Assembly: GCA_964616835.1 (NCBI GenBank)
Contig: CAZTSG010000001.1
Location: 18,690-82,689, forward strand
Reading direction: 5' to 3'
DNA from: JAAOZP01 sp964616835
Lineage (GTDB): Archaea; Thermoproteota; EX4484-205; JAAOZP01
DNA length: 64,000 bases
In this document: positions 7,623 through 15,456 of the stretch, piece after piece
Layout of the letters: every line of letters starts with the position of its first letter
Position numbering within the stretch: the first letter of the stretch is position 1
Translations under genes and position numbers: made by a program
Notes under the pieces: generated by a model
Told to the model about the DNA's origin: nothing
The model's input: only the letters and a program-made list of their open reading frames with translations
The model's database searches: none

Positions 7623-9524
7623 TTAAAGGGCTCTATAAGTCTCTAAAAGCCTCGGAGAATACACAGGGTCGCCGTAGAGCCTGCTGAGTATTCTCTTCAT
7701 ATTCTGTATTTTCTTAGCTTCCCCGTGAACTAGGAACAGAGGCCCCCTCTTAGTGTATACGCGCCTTACGTAGTTTAACAACTGGTTTCTGTCGGAATGC
7801 CCTGAGAACCCGTCCACTTTCTCAACAGTGCTCCTTATGGTGAGTGCCTCAACCTTCCCGCTGGAATTCTGGAAGGTAAGCTCTCTAAGCCCGTTTAAAA
7901 CCCTGTTGCCCAGCGTCCCCTCTATCTGATAGTTTACGAATATTATTGTAGACTCTTCTTGAGGTGCGACCAGTTTGAAGTATTCGAGCACCGGCCCGCC
8001 TTCCAGCATGCCGGAGGGCGAGAGTATTATGTTCCTTCTGCTCTCAGTTATCTCCTCTTTCGAGACAGAGTTCTTAACAGGTATTACATACTCGGATTTG
8101 AACGGGTTTAAACCATTGTTCATGAGGTTCCTAAGGTCTTTCGACAGATAGTTGGGGAATGAAGCGTGTATTGCAGTGACTTCTGAAATCATGCCGTCCA
8201 CGTATATCGGTACCTCTGGTATTTTCTTGTTCCGTATAGCGTTGTCGAGTATTAGCATTATCTCCTGGGCTCTCCCGACGGCGAGCGTGGGGATGAGCAC
8301 ATTCCCGTTCTTGTCGAGCGTCGAGTTGACTAGGCTTATAAGCCGGTTCTCCACTTCTTCTCTCGGAGGCATTACGTCGTTCTGCCCCCCGTAGGTGCAT
8401 TCCGTGATGAGCGTCTCAACCCTGGGAAACGTCGTAGAGGCATGTTCGAGAAGTATTGAACGGTCGTACTTCAAGTCTCCTGTGAAAACAATGTTGTGAA
8501 GCCCCTCCCCTATGTGAAGGTGTATTATTGCTGAGCCAAGTATGTGGCCGGCGTTTCTGAAAGTAAGCTTTATGTCGGGCGCGATATCCACCACTACACC
8601 GAATTTTACGGGGATAGTGTGTTGAAGTATCGTCCTAAGGTCTTTCAATTCGAAGAACGGTGTCACACCGTTCTTCTGAAGAACATCGTAGAGATCATTT
8701 AGGAGGAGGAACATTAAGTATACTGTGGGCTCAGTCATGTAGACCGGGCCCCGGTAGCCGTATTTGAAGAGCAGCGGGAGCCCTCCCATGTGGTCAAGGT
8801 GAGCATGCGATATGACTACGGCATCTATGTTTTCAACGGAGATCGGAACCCTATCGATCCTTGGGAAGGCGTCTGAGAAAATGTTTGCCGCAGGGTTCAT
8901 TCCGAAATCCATGAGCACGTTGCTCTCGTCGGTTGAGACGAGTATGCTCGACCTCCCAACTTGTTCAGCGCCGCCGAGGAAGGTTAGAGTAATGCTCTCG
9001 GTTTTGAAAAGCGTTCTCCTGAAGATTCTTTCCCCAACCTCCCGGAGTATTTTGAACCTTTCTTCAGCGCTCTGGTTGAACACGTACATTACCTGCGGGA
9101 TAATCGTTGTGCTCAGGGGCGGGATCCTTATCACAACCGGTTTCCATCCTGTTTTAACCAGTATCTCGTTAAGAATCTTCTCGCCAAGCTCTTCAACAGC
9201 ATCGGGATTTCTCACTGAGATAAGTACTTCTCCAAAAACTTCGTTGAACACTACTGCCTCTAGGCCCGCCTTCTGGGGAACTATCTGCCTAATAGCCTTC
9301 TCAGTCTCCTCCTTAGGCAGCCTGACCGATGCGGCGGGCCTTACGATTATCCTCTTCCTAAGCTGTTTCGCAACCTCCGCCAGTACTTGCTGCCCCCTAG
9401 CTAGGAAATCAAGATTCTCAATGTAAACAGCTATAGTGGGCCCCTCCATCTCTATGCTGACTATCTTCGCATCCCTAGGAATCTTCTCGAAGATGACTTC
9501 CTTAATGCTGTTTTCAGAGCTCAT
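7623..9524 (-). CDS. fttA: KH-domain beta-CASP ribonuclease aCPSF1 (transcription termination factor FttA)
   Basis: 633 residues, full length for the family. In archaea this CPSF73 relative cuts nascent RNA at U-rich sites and drives transcription termination. Residues about 1-145 hold two KH-like RNA-binding domains. The metallo-beta-lactamase core follows with SHAHLDHMGG (HxHxDH zinc site), then TGDLKYDRSILL and GFSGHSDRNQLL. The beta-CASP domain lies between, and the C-terminal YGDPVYSPRLLETYRAL matches the dimerisation tail. The start overlaps the stop of the proteasome beta gene by four bases. Linking proteasome and aCPSF1 genes is common in archaea. Confidence 0.96.
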   Translation of the reverse strand: MSSENSIKEVIFEKIPRDAKIVSIEMEGPTIAVYIENLDFLARGQQVLAEVAKQLRKRIIVRPAASVRLPKEETEKAIRQIVPQKAGLEAVVFNEVFGEVLISVRNPDAVEELGEKILNEILVKTGWKPVVIRIPPLSTTIIPQVMYVFNQSAEERFKILREVGERIFRRTLFKTESITLTFLGGAEQVGRSSILVSTDESNVLMDFGMNPAANIFSDAFPRIDRVPISVENIDAVVISHAHLDHMGGLPLLFKYGYRGPVYMTEPTVYLMFLLLNDLYDVLQKNGVTPFFELKDLRTILQHTIPVKFGVVVDIAPDIKLTFRNAGHILGSAIIHLHIGEGLHNIVFTGDLKYDRSILLEHASTTFPRVETLITECTYGGQNDVMPPREEVENRLISLVNSTLDKNGNVLIPTLAVGRAQEIMLILDNAIRNKKIPEVPIYVDGMISEVTAIHASFPNYLSKDLRNLMNNGLNPFKSEYVIPVKNSVSKEEITESRRNIILSPSGMLEGGPVLEYFKLVAPQEESTIIFVNYQIEGTLGNRVLNGLRELTFQNSSGKVEALTIRSTVEKVDGFSGHSDRNQLLNYVRRVYTKRGPLFLVHGEAKKIQNMKRILSRLYGDPVYSPRLLETYRAL

Positions 9525-10180
9525 GCTGGCTTTACGTACCTCGCCTTCTCCTCCGGACTAAGCTCCCTGCAGCCCTTTGAGTCAACCACCATGACTTCGA
9601 AGTCATTACCGGTTGCAGTATCCCTCTGCATAGCCGCCAGTATTGCTTTGATCGCTGTGGGTATGGCTGACGAAGTGTCTATTGGAGTCTTGAGCTCCGC
9701 CTCCAGGTAGCCTAGGGCAACCGGGGAGCCTGACCCAGAGCCTGCGAAAACTTCTTTCGAAAACCCTCCGAGGGGGTCGAGCACGTAGAGGCTGGCGCCA
9801 TCCCTATCGTAGCCGCCTATCATCAATTGTATGTAGAGCGGCGCCATCCGCGTGGAGGAGAGTATTATTGAAGCTATGTTTGCAGCGGCCTTAACAGGCA
9901 TGTTTATGCCTCTCTCAAGCTTGTAAGTCCTCGCCTCCCATTGAAGCGCCGCTATGAGTGCCTGCGCGTCAGCAACTCCTCCGGAGATGGTTGCAGCTAT
10001 GTAATCGTCTATTTTAAGGATCTTCTTACCCCTTTTATGAGCTATGAAATAGTAGCCTTGCACGACCCTGGTGTCGGAGGCAAATATAACGCCGTCTCTA
10101 CAGGATATTCCGACTGTAGTAGTCCCCCAGACGGGGGAAACGCTTCCTGCTTTACCAAACCTTTTAGTAATGTTCTCCAA
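9521..10180 (-). CDS. psmB: Proteasome beta subunit, catalytically competent
   Basis: 219 residues from the TTG at 10180. The frame is open back to 10285, but those extra codons lie upstream of the TATA-like box shared with egsA (about 10226-10240). A GAGGTG ribosome-binding site sits eight bases before the TTG; a GTG at 10192 is the alternative. A short propeptide (MENITKRFGKAGSVSPVWG) precedes the mature N-terminus TTTVGI, so Thr1 is present with Asp17 (ASDTRV) and Lys33. It forms the active beta ring of the 20S core. It heads the minus-strand operon continuing into aCPSF1. A second, inactive-looking beta gene is at 14260. Confidence 0.93.
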   Translation of the reverse strand: MENITKRFGKAGSVSPVWGTTTVGISCRDGVIFASDTRVVQGYYFIAHKRGKKILKIDDYIAATISGGVADAQALIAALQWEARTYKLERGINMPVKAAANIASIILSSTRMAPLYIQLMIGGYDRDGASLYVLDPLGGFSKEVFAGSGSGSPVALGYLEAELKTPIDTSSAIPTAIKAILAAMQRDTATGNDFEVMVVDSKGCRELSPEEKARYVKPA

Positions 10181-10225
10181 ATCTCTTAACACCTCTAGAA
10201 CCTTAGACCGAATCCTTAGGGAAAG

Positions 10226-10240
10226 GCTTAAAGATAAACC
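10226..10240. promoter_or_regulatory. Shared TATA-like box for divergent psmB and egsA
   Basis: An AT-rich core (TTAAAGATAAA on plus) lies in the gap of about 85 bases between the two chosen starts. About 25 bases downstream in each direction falls close to the TTG of egsA (10265) and just before the GTG/TTG of psmB (10192/10180). This supports the shorter psmB start and short leaders for both genes. Confidence 0.5.
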
Positions 10241-10264
10241 TTTCCCTGAAAACCTGTCAGGCTG

Positions 10265-11329
10265 TTGAAAGACAAGAGTAGGCACGTGATAAGTCTTCCC
10301 CGGCGCATAATACTTGGGGACGGGGCTGTAGACGACCTTGACTCAAGCATAAGGGAGACGGGTGTGAAGAAAATCATTGTTCTGATGAGCAAAACCCCTT
10401 TAAAGATACTTGGTGACAGGATAAGGAAGATACTTGCTGGAAACGGCCTTCCGTTTAAAATAGTGCTCGTAGGGGGCGGGGACTCTTTCTCAGAGGCTAA
10501 GAGGATTGAAAAACTTTTCCTCCGTAGCAAGAGGGATAAGGCTGTTATCGTCAGCGTCGGAGGAGGTAGGGTAATAGATGCAGGCAAGATCATCGCGTGG
10601 AGGAGAGGCTTAGAATTCATAAGCGTCCCAACGGTTCCTTCTCACGACGGGATTGCAAGCCCCCTGGCCTCGGCCCCCAGGGGGAAGAGAAGATATTCTT
10701 TCTACACAGTCATGCCCTCTGTGATAATAGGGGACGTGTCTATTCTCGCTGCCGCACCCGACAGGTACTTCGGCTCGGGAGTGGGCGACCTCGTGGCTAA
10801 GTATACTGCGGTGAGAGACTGGCGTCTCTCCCACTCGCTCAGAGGAGAGTATTACGGCGAGTACGCTGCAAGCCTCGCGGAAAACATTGCGGACAGGATT
10901 ATGAAATGCGCAGACATTATTGCGAGCGACAAGTTTGAGGGGGCGAGCATACTGATAGAGGCGCTCATACACTGCGGTGTCCTAATAGGCATAGCTGGGA
11001 GCAGCAGGCCCTGCAGCGGCTCGGAGCATCTCTTCAGCCACGCGCTGGACCTCGTCGCTGGATACCCTGCTCTCCACGGTGAGCAAGTGGGTATTGGAAC
11101 GATAATGATGAGCAAGCTTCACAACTGCGACTGGGAAAGAGTGAGGGAAACATTGTTAACAGTCAAGGCTCCTGTCTCAGCTAAGGACATCAACGTTCAA
11201 GAGAAGAAGGTAATCGAAGCACTAACCATAGCGCACACGATAAGGCCTGAGAGATACACTATCCTGGGCGACAAGGGTTTGACGAGGAAGGCGGCTGAAG
11301 AGCTTGCCAGAAGCACCATGGTAATATGA
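10265..11329 (+). CDS. egsA: sn-Glycerol-1-phosphate dehydrogenase
   Basis: 354 residues from TTG 10265. It makes the glycerol-1-phosphate backbone of archaeal membrane lipids from dihydroxyacetone phosphate with NAD(P)H, using zinc. Seen: the nucleotide site VSVGGGRVIDAGKIIAW (about residues 97-113), SVPTVPSHDGIASPLAS, and the zinc ligands in GSEHLFSHALDLV and ALHGEQVGIGTIMM. Length matches family members. It overlaps the following UPF0179 gene by four bases, so the two are likely coupled. Confidence 0.96.
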   Translation: MKDKSRHVISLPRRIILGDGAVDDLDSSIRETGVKKIIVLMSKTPLKILGDRIRKILAGNGLPFKIVLVGGGDSFSEAKRIEKLFLRSKRDKAVIVSVGGGRVIDAGKIIAWRRGLEFISVPTVPSHDGIASPLASAPRGKRRYSFYTVMPSVIIGDVSILAAAPDRYFGSGVGDLVAKYTAVRDWRLSHSLRGEYYGEYAASLAENIADRIMKCADIIASDKFEGASILIEALIHCGVLIGIAGSSRPCSGSEHLFSHALDLVAGYPALHGEQVGIGTIMMSKLHNCDWERVRETLLTVKAPVSAKDINVQEKKVIEALTIAHTIRPERYTILGDKGLTRKAAEELARSTMVI

Positions 11330-11781
11330 TCCTGAAAATGGCGAAGTACATCTACTTAAGCCGGGGGATCAGGCCTGGGAGCGTCTTCACATACGTGGGT
11401 GAAGCATACGAGTGTATGCAGTGCAGCAACAGGGGGCGTTGCCACGGCGCATTAAGCATGGGCTTCGCATACAGGGTTGAGAGGACAACGGAGGGGGAGG
11501 GCGTGTACTGCATTCTCAGGGGTGACGAAGTAGTCCCGTACGAGGCTTCCCTGGAACCACTGGTTCTTCTAGCGCCCTCGGGGAGGGTTAAAGAGGGGGC
11601 TGTGATGGAGCTTAGGCTCGACGACGCGTTCTGCAAGACGGATTGCGAGAGAATAGGGGAGTGCCCCATCCTGTTCAACGTTCTCATCGCGGGCCGTAGG
11701 GTTAAGGTTCTGGAGAGGCTCGGCGGCTTCGACTGCCCGGAGAGGAAACTAGTCCTGATTAAGGCTGAAATCCTTGATTAG
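11326..11781 (+). CDS. UPF0179-family cysteine-rich protein
   Basis: 151 residues. I recognise the archaeal UPF0179 family from the opening (FTYVGEAYECMQCSNRGRCHG) and the later CKTDCERIGECP. At least nine cysteines, grouped as CxxC and CxxxCxxxxxC, suggest bound metal or an iron-sulfur cluster (inference). No function is established to my knowledge. The ATG overlaps the egsA stop; the inner Met of MAKYIYLSRG (residue 5) could also be the start. It converges with the FKBP gene. Confidence 0.85.
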   Translation: MILKMAKYIYLSRGIRPGSVFTYVGEAYECMQCSNRGRCHGALSMGFAYRVERTTEGEGVYCILRGDEVVPYEASLEPLVLLAPSGRVKEGAVMELRLDDAFCKTDCERIGECPILFNVLIAGRRVKVLERLGGFDCPERKLVLIKAEILD

Positions 11782-11787
11782 AGCGTT

Positions 11788-12507
11788 TTAAGAAGCCGTC
11801 CTCTCCTCTAGAGTTTTCTCAGCCGGCTCCCCGGGTGTTGCGAAAACATCCATGAACCTTACAGTCTTAACCCCCTTAATAATGCTCGTAACATCCTCGA
11901 AAACAGCCTTCTTGATTTGCTGAATGCCTTCTGAAAACAAAACCTTGTCTGGGAGCCTTACAGTAACAATATCCCCCTCCTTATCCACCTGCACCTCTTC
12001 TACGGAAGCCTCTGGGAGACGCCTGTTAACCAGGTACTTTACCTTCTCCACATCGTCCTCCAGAACCCTCACTATCTTAAACCTGTAGATGAGCGTCTTA
12101 CCGGCTAGCGGCGGGTTGAAATCAACCTGAACCCGCCCGCCGCTAATGTTTCTCACAATGCCTATTCTCCCATCCACCTCAACCAACGTACCCGGGGAAA
12201 GCTCCTGGGGTCTTGCAAACCTTCTCGCAGCGTAGGTCTTAACCTTGTTAGGGTCTCTGAAGCCGTATGCTTTCTCCGGGGGTATTTCAACAGTCCTCTC
12301 GACGCCGACTTCGCTCCTCAGCAATTCCTCCTCCCAACTCTCTAGGACCCATTTCCCCCCTAGGTAAACCAGCTTGGGAGAATACTTTTCACCCTCCTTG
12401 TATATCGATGCTTTCTTCGCCTCCTCCTCTATCGTCGTCTCTATGACGCTGCCTGTCTCCTTCACCGTGAGCGTGTAATCCACTAGTATTAGAGACCCTG
12501 TTTCCAT
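11788..12507 (-). CDS. FKBP-type peptidyl-prolyl cis-trans isomerase (long archaeal form)
   Basis: 239 residues. Residues about 1-90 and 130-155 form the FKBP fold (SLILVDYTLTVKETGSVIETT at the start, SEVGVERTVEIPPEKAYGFRD in the middle), split by an insert-in-flap chaperone domain (DGRIGIVRNISGGRVQVDFN, then NPPLAGKTLIYRFKIV). The extra C-terminal domain of about 80 residues is usual in long archaeal FKBPs. It speeds proline isomerisation during folding in the cytoplasm. The gene appears to be monocistronic. Confidence 0.93.
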   Translation of the reverse strand: METGSLILVDYTLTVKETGSVIETTIEEEAKKASIYKEGEKYSPKLVYLGGKWVLESWEEELLRSEVGVERTVEIPPEKAYGFRDPNKVKTYAARRFARPQELSPGTLVEVDGRIGIVRNISGGRVQVDFNPPLAGKTLIYRFKIVRVLEDDVEKVKYLVNRRLPEASVEEVQVDKEGDIVTVRLPDKVLFSEGIQQIKKAVFEDVTSIIKGVKTVRFMDVFATPGEPAEKTLEERTAS

Positions 12508-12553
12508 TCCTTGGGGACTGGCCTGCGGAACCGCTTATAAATACTCTCCCGGC

Positions 12554-13084
12554 TTAAAAAGCCTCGTCGGAAGACGTTAAAGCCCTTATCCTCTCAACAC
12601 CCTGTATGCTCCCTATGTACTCGAATACCTTCTTAGGAACCAGTTGGCTCCAGTCCTCGCCCGATAGTATTCTCCTCCTTATCTCTACGCCGGAGTATTT
12701 CTCGCGCTCAAGGTACGGTATAGGCCTAACTTCGTAGCCTGCCTCGGTGAAAAGCCTCTTGGTGAAAGGCTGGTTGGTATACACTATTTCGAAGGGCGGC
12801 GACATGGCTTCAACAATCTTTACCCATAGGAAGTGCATAGCCGGCACATCGGGGACACCGGTTACGATGCACCTCCCACTATCTATGCCAGTTTCTTCGA
12901 AGGCGAGACGCAGCATCTGGAGCCTTTCCCCGAACGTGAATGGATTATCCTTCTCATGGCTCGTCAGAGAGCTTCCCACAGCTATGATGACGCAGCCGTG
13001 GTTTGAAAGAATGTGCTTTATAGCGTGCACGTGACCGTTGTGAACAGGCTGGAAGCGGCCGATGTAGAGAGGGTTCCTCCCCAT
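12554..13084 (-). CDS. nadM: Nicotinamide-nucleotide adenylyltransferase, archaeal type
   Basis: 176 residues from ATG 13084, chosen because AAAGGG lies six bases upstream and the protein then starts MGRNPLYIGRFQPVHNGH, as in the family; an in-frame ATG at 13111 would add nine residues. It joins NMN and ATP to give NAD. Visible motifs: GRFQPVHNGH (HxGH site), KDNPFTFGERLQM, VYTNQPFTKRLF, and KYSGVEIRRRI (the ISTT-like C-terminal motif replaced by SGVEIR, usual in archaea). Confidence 0.93.
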   Translation of the reverse strand: MGRNPLYIGRFQPVHNGHVHAIKHILSNHGCVIIAVGSSLTSHEKDNPFTFGERLQMLRLAFEETGIDSGRCIVTGVPDVPAMHFLWVKIVEAMSPPFEIVYTNQPFTKRLFTEAGYEVRPIPYLEREKYSGVEIRRRILSGEDWSQLVPKKVFEYIGSIQGVERIRALTSSDEAF

Positions 13085-13134
13085 TCCGAACCCTTTAGCT
13101 CGCTGGAGCATTGATAAACATTAGCCTGCTCCGA

Positions 13135-14223
13135 TTAACGCTTAAAACCTGCTCCACTAACCCTGTAGCCCCCGGGCGAGCCTACTTCACCGTATACTTT
13201 GAACCTTACCGGTAGGAAGAGCTCTACGAGACTTATTGTCGTCAGAGTATGCAGCGTAACCTCATGCGTCCTCAAGGCTGAAACCCCGTCTGCGAGAGCC
13301 GCGTAGACAACAAGCTGGTCGGCAAGGTTCCTGTCTGCAGGAGCCCTTTGCTCAACCTGTCTGATGAACTCTGAAACCGCCTCGCCGCCAACCTTCTCAG
13401 AAGGCTTACCCCTCTCCCCCAGCGCGCTTGATGCGAAAACCGTGCCGTCCCCAAGCGTCCCGATTATCAATACTCCGCAGCCAGGGTCTAGGGAGGCATT
13501 AGGCTCCTCCCCGCTCAGAACCTCGTACTCTACCGTCGGCTCAACCCCGAGCCTGCTCCTTATCTGGGAGGAGGCTGAGCCCGCGATCCTCTCGGCCACG
13601 TGCCTCGGCAGCTTGGAGCTGTAGACGAAAACCCTAACGCTCTTCAAGCCTGGGAAATCGGTGATTTGAAAAGGCTTTAGGCGCTCGACAGGCCTTGACC
13701 TAAACCGCACTATCCCCCCGCCCCTCGGGTAGAAACCTCTCCGCTCAACGCTTAAGTCGACTACGTAACCCGTTCTCGAAAGATTCCTCGCCAAGACTTC
13801 TCTAACATAGTCTATGGGGGGTGCCCTAGGGTTGTCAGTACCCCCTTTGAGAACCAGCGTAACCTCTCTCCCGGAGAAAGCTAGGACGGGCATCATTGCT
13901 TGAAGAACAAGAGATATGCTTCCGGCGGTGCCGACGTCAAGCTCGATGTCTGAAGCCTTGACTTCTCCGGGGTAGAAGAGTATCTGGCTGGAGCCAACGC
14001 TCAGCCCTTCAACCCTGGCCCCGGTTAGACTCGCCACAGCCTTCACGGCGGCGAGGTGCTGAGGCCTTAACCCAGGGTTTGAACGCTTAGCCCTGATGTT
14101 GAACACTCTAACCGGTTTCTTCAAGAGTGCTGAAAGAGCCACGGCTGTCCTTAAGACCTGCCCGCCGCCCTCGCCCATGGAGCCGTCTATTTCAAGCGTT
14201 TCAACCATGCTGAGGCTTCCCAC
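13135..14223 (-). CDS. rtcA: RNA 3'-terminal phosphate cyclase
   Basis: 362 residues. RtcA converts RNA 3'-phosphate ends to 2',3'-cyclic phosphates using ATP. Clear motifs: DGSMGEGGGQVLRTAVALS near residue 13, NPGLRPQHLAAVKA near residue 48, FYPRGGGIVRF near residue 165, and a C-terminal HEVTLHTLTTISLVELFLP carrying the adenylylated histidine (His of THEVTLH/LHTLT). Length is normal. The start codon could be the ATG at residue 6 (METLEIDG). No RtcB ligase is adjacent. It is divergent from the proteasome-like gene at 14260. Confidence 0.95.
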   Translation of the reverse strand: MGSLSMVETLEIDGSMGEGGGQVLRTAVALSALLKKPVRVFNIRAKRSNPGLRPQHLAAVKAVASLTGARVEGLSVGSSQILFYPGEVKASDIELDVGTAGSISLVLQAMMPVLAFSGREVTLVLKGGTDNPRAPPIDYVREVLARNLSRTGYVVDLSVERRGFYPRGGGIVRFRSRPVERLKPFQITDFPGLKSVRVFVYSSKLPRHVAERIAGSASSQIRSRLGVEPTVEYEVLSGEEPNASLDPGCGVLIIGTLGDGTVFASSALGERGKPSEKVGGEAVSEFIRQVEQRAPADRNLADQLVVYAALADGVSALRTHEVTLHTLTTISLVELFLPVRFKVYGEVGSPGGYRVSGAGFKR

Positions 14224-14259
14224 GCCCAGTCATAAAAGCTTATTTCCGACCCCGGCCGT

Positions 14260-14883
14260 ATGTGGAGCAAAGGTGAATTGCTGGGTATGGGTGAAATAGT
14301 GCCGGGTGCAACCGTCGTCGGGATAGTGTACGATAACGGTGTCATACTTGGTGCTGATAGGAGGGCGGCGTACGGCACTTTCGTAATCGGGAAATCGGTT
14401 AAGAAGATTTTTCAAATAACACCGCGGATAGGTCTCGCCTCAGCCGGATTGATCTCGGACGTCCAGACGATAGTGAGGGAGCTCAATTACCATGCTAGAA
14501 TGTTCAAGTACAATACCTCTAGGGAGATAACTGCTAAAGCCCTTTCAAAACTATTGTCAAATATCCTCTTCGCGAACAGGCTTTTTCCACTCATAACTCA
14601 GACGCTCATAGGAGGGTTTACTTTCGACGCTCACGGAATATACGTGCTGGACGCGCTGGGCTCAGTAATAGAGGACAAGTATGCTGCAGCGGGGAGCGGA
14701 ACCGAGATAGCGCTCGGAATACTGGAGGCAGAGTACAGGGATGGCATGAACAAGAGCGAAGCCAAGAACCTTGCGCTGAAAGCAATAAGAACAGCCCTGG
14801 AGAGGGATTCTGCAAGCGGGAACGGTATAGACCTCCTGATAATAGATAGGGCTGGGACTGTGGAAGAGAACTACCCTGGTTAA
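14260..14883 (+). CDS. psmB: Proteasome beta subunit paralogue lacking the catalytic threonine
   Basis: 207 residues. The fold is that of a 20S beta subunit (GVILGADRRAAYG, YAAAGSGTEIALGILE, RDSASGNGIDLLIIDR). The mature N-terminus reads PGATVVGIV: the residue after the processing-site glycine is Ala (codon GCA) instead of Thr1. Asp17 and Lys33 equivalents remain. The subunit therefore should not hydrolyse peptides and probably mixes with the active beta at 9521-10180 in a hetero-ring, as known for two-beta archaeal proteasomes. An inner Met (MGEIVPGATV, residue 10) is another possible start. Confidence 0.92.
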   Translation: MWSKGELLGMGEIVPGATVVGIVYDNGVILGADRRAAYGTFVIGKSVKKIFQITPRIGLASAGLISDVQTIVRELNYHARMFKYNTSREITAKALSKLLSNILFANRLFPLITQTLIGGFTFDAHGIYVLDALGSVIEDKYAAAGSGTEIALGILEAEYRDGMNKSEAKNLALKAIRTALERDSASGNGIDLLIIDRAGTVEENYPG

Positions 14884-15011
14884 ACCCCTTTTAAACGAAT
14901 AATCCAAACTGGTTTCCTCGTCTTCATCCACCCTCTGCTCGGGAACATCGACCAATACCAAGACTTGAACGAGCTCGGAGCTTAAAAGACGATTGGAGAA
15001 AACCCAAGAGG

Positions 15012-15338
15012 ATGAGCGAGCGGCTCGAGGAATTAAAGATTCTCGCGAGACACTACGGTGAGCTGAGGCACCAAGTAATAGCCAGCGTGAAGAAAATAAA
15101 CGATTACTCCCTAATACTCTTCAAAGCATTCCTAGAGTACGCGGAGAAAAGAAAAGGGGAGAACCTGGAGCCCCATGCTCTTCTAAACGAGTTTCTCAAC
15201 ACGCTGGCCCTAGACAGGGATGAGGACAGGGGGACAAGAGCCTCCCTAGCCAGAAGATTCTACAAGCTTGCTGAAAAACATGTTCGAAACCCCTGCGAGC
15301 AAAAAAGCCTCCTGCAATACCTTAAGCACCAACCATAG
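15012..15338 (+). CDS. Small helical protein, unknown function
   Basis: 108 residues, rich in Leu, Glu, Lys and Arg with heptad-like spacing, predicted all-alpha. No Cys clusters, membrane segment or recognised motif. ATG start, with a purine-rich AAGAGG just before it. It lies alone between psmB-like and the convergent EF-1alpha gene. The strongly charged composition typical of this genome supports a real gene; I cannot assign a family or function. Confidence 0.6.
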   Translation: MSERLEELKILARHYGELRHQVIASVKKINDYSLILFKAFLEYAEKRKGENLEPHALLNEFLNTLALDRDEDRGTRASLARRFYKLAEKHVRNPCEQKSLLQYLKHQP

Positions 15339-15435
15339 AACACCACTGTCTCCCGATCCCATTAAATCAAACCATTATCTTACAGTGAAAAACCGTCGAA
15401 AGATATTTGGGTCTATCGCTTTAGAGAAAACATTG

Positions 15436-15441
15436 AAAAAA
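15436..15441 (-). terminator. U-rich terminator downstream of EF-1alpha
   Basis: On the minus strand six consecutive T bases follow the EF-1alpha stop by about 16 bases. Archaeal termination depends on short U tracts cut by aCPSF1/FttA, whose gene is in this window. No hairpin is evident. Confidence 0.4.
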
Positions 15442-15456
15442 CAAGTTGCGGGGAAA

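Noticed and set aside
7623..9524. Several plus-strand frames of 80-200 codons within aCPSF1
   Set aside because: Ser/Thr-rich shadow translations opposite a strong coding gene, without start signals.
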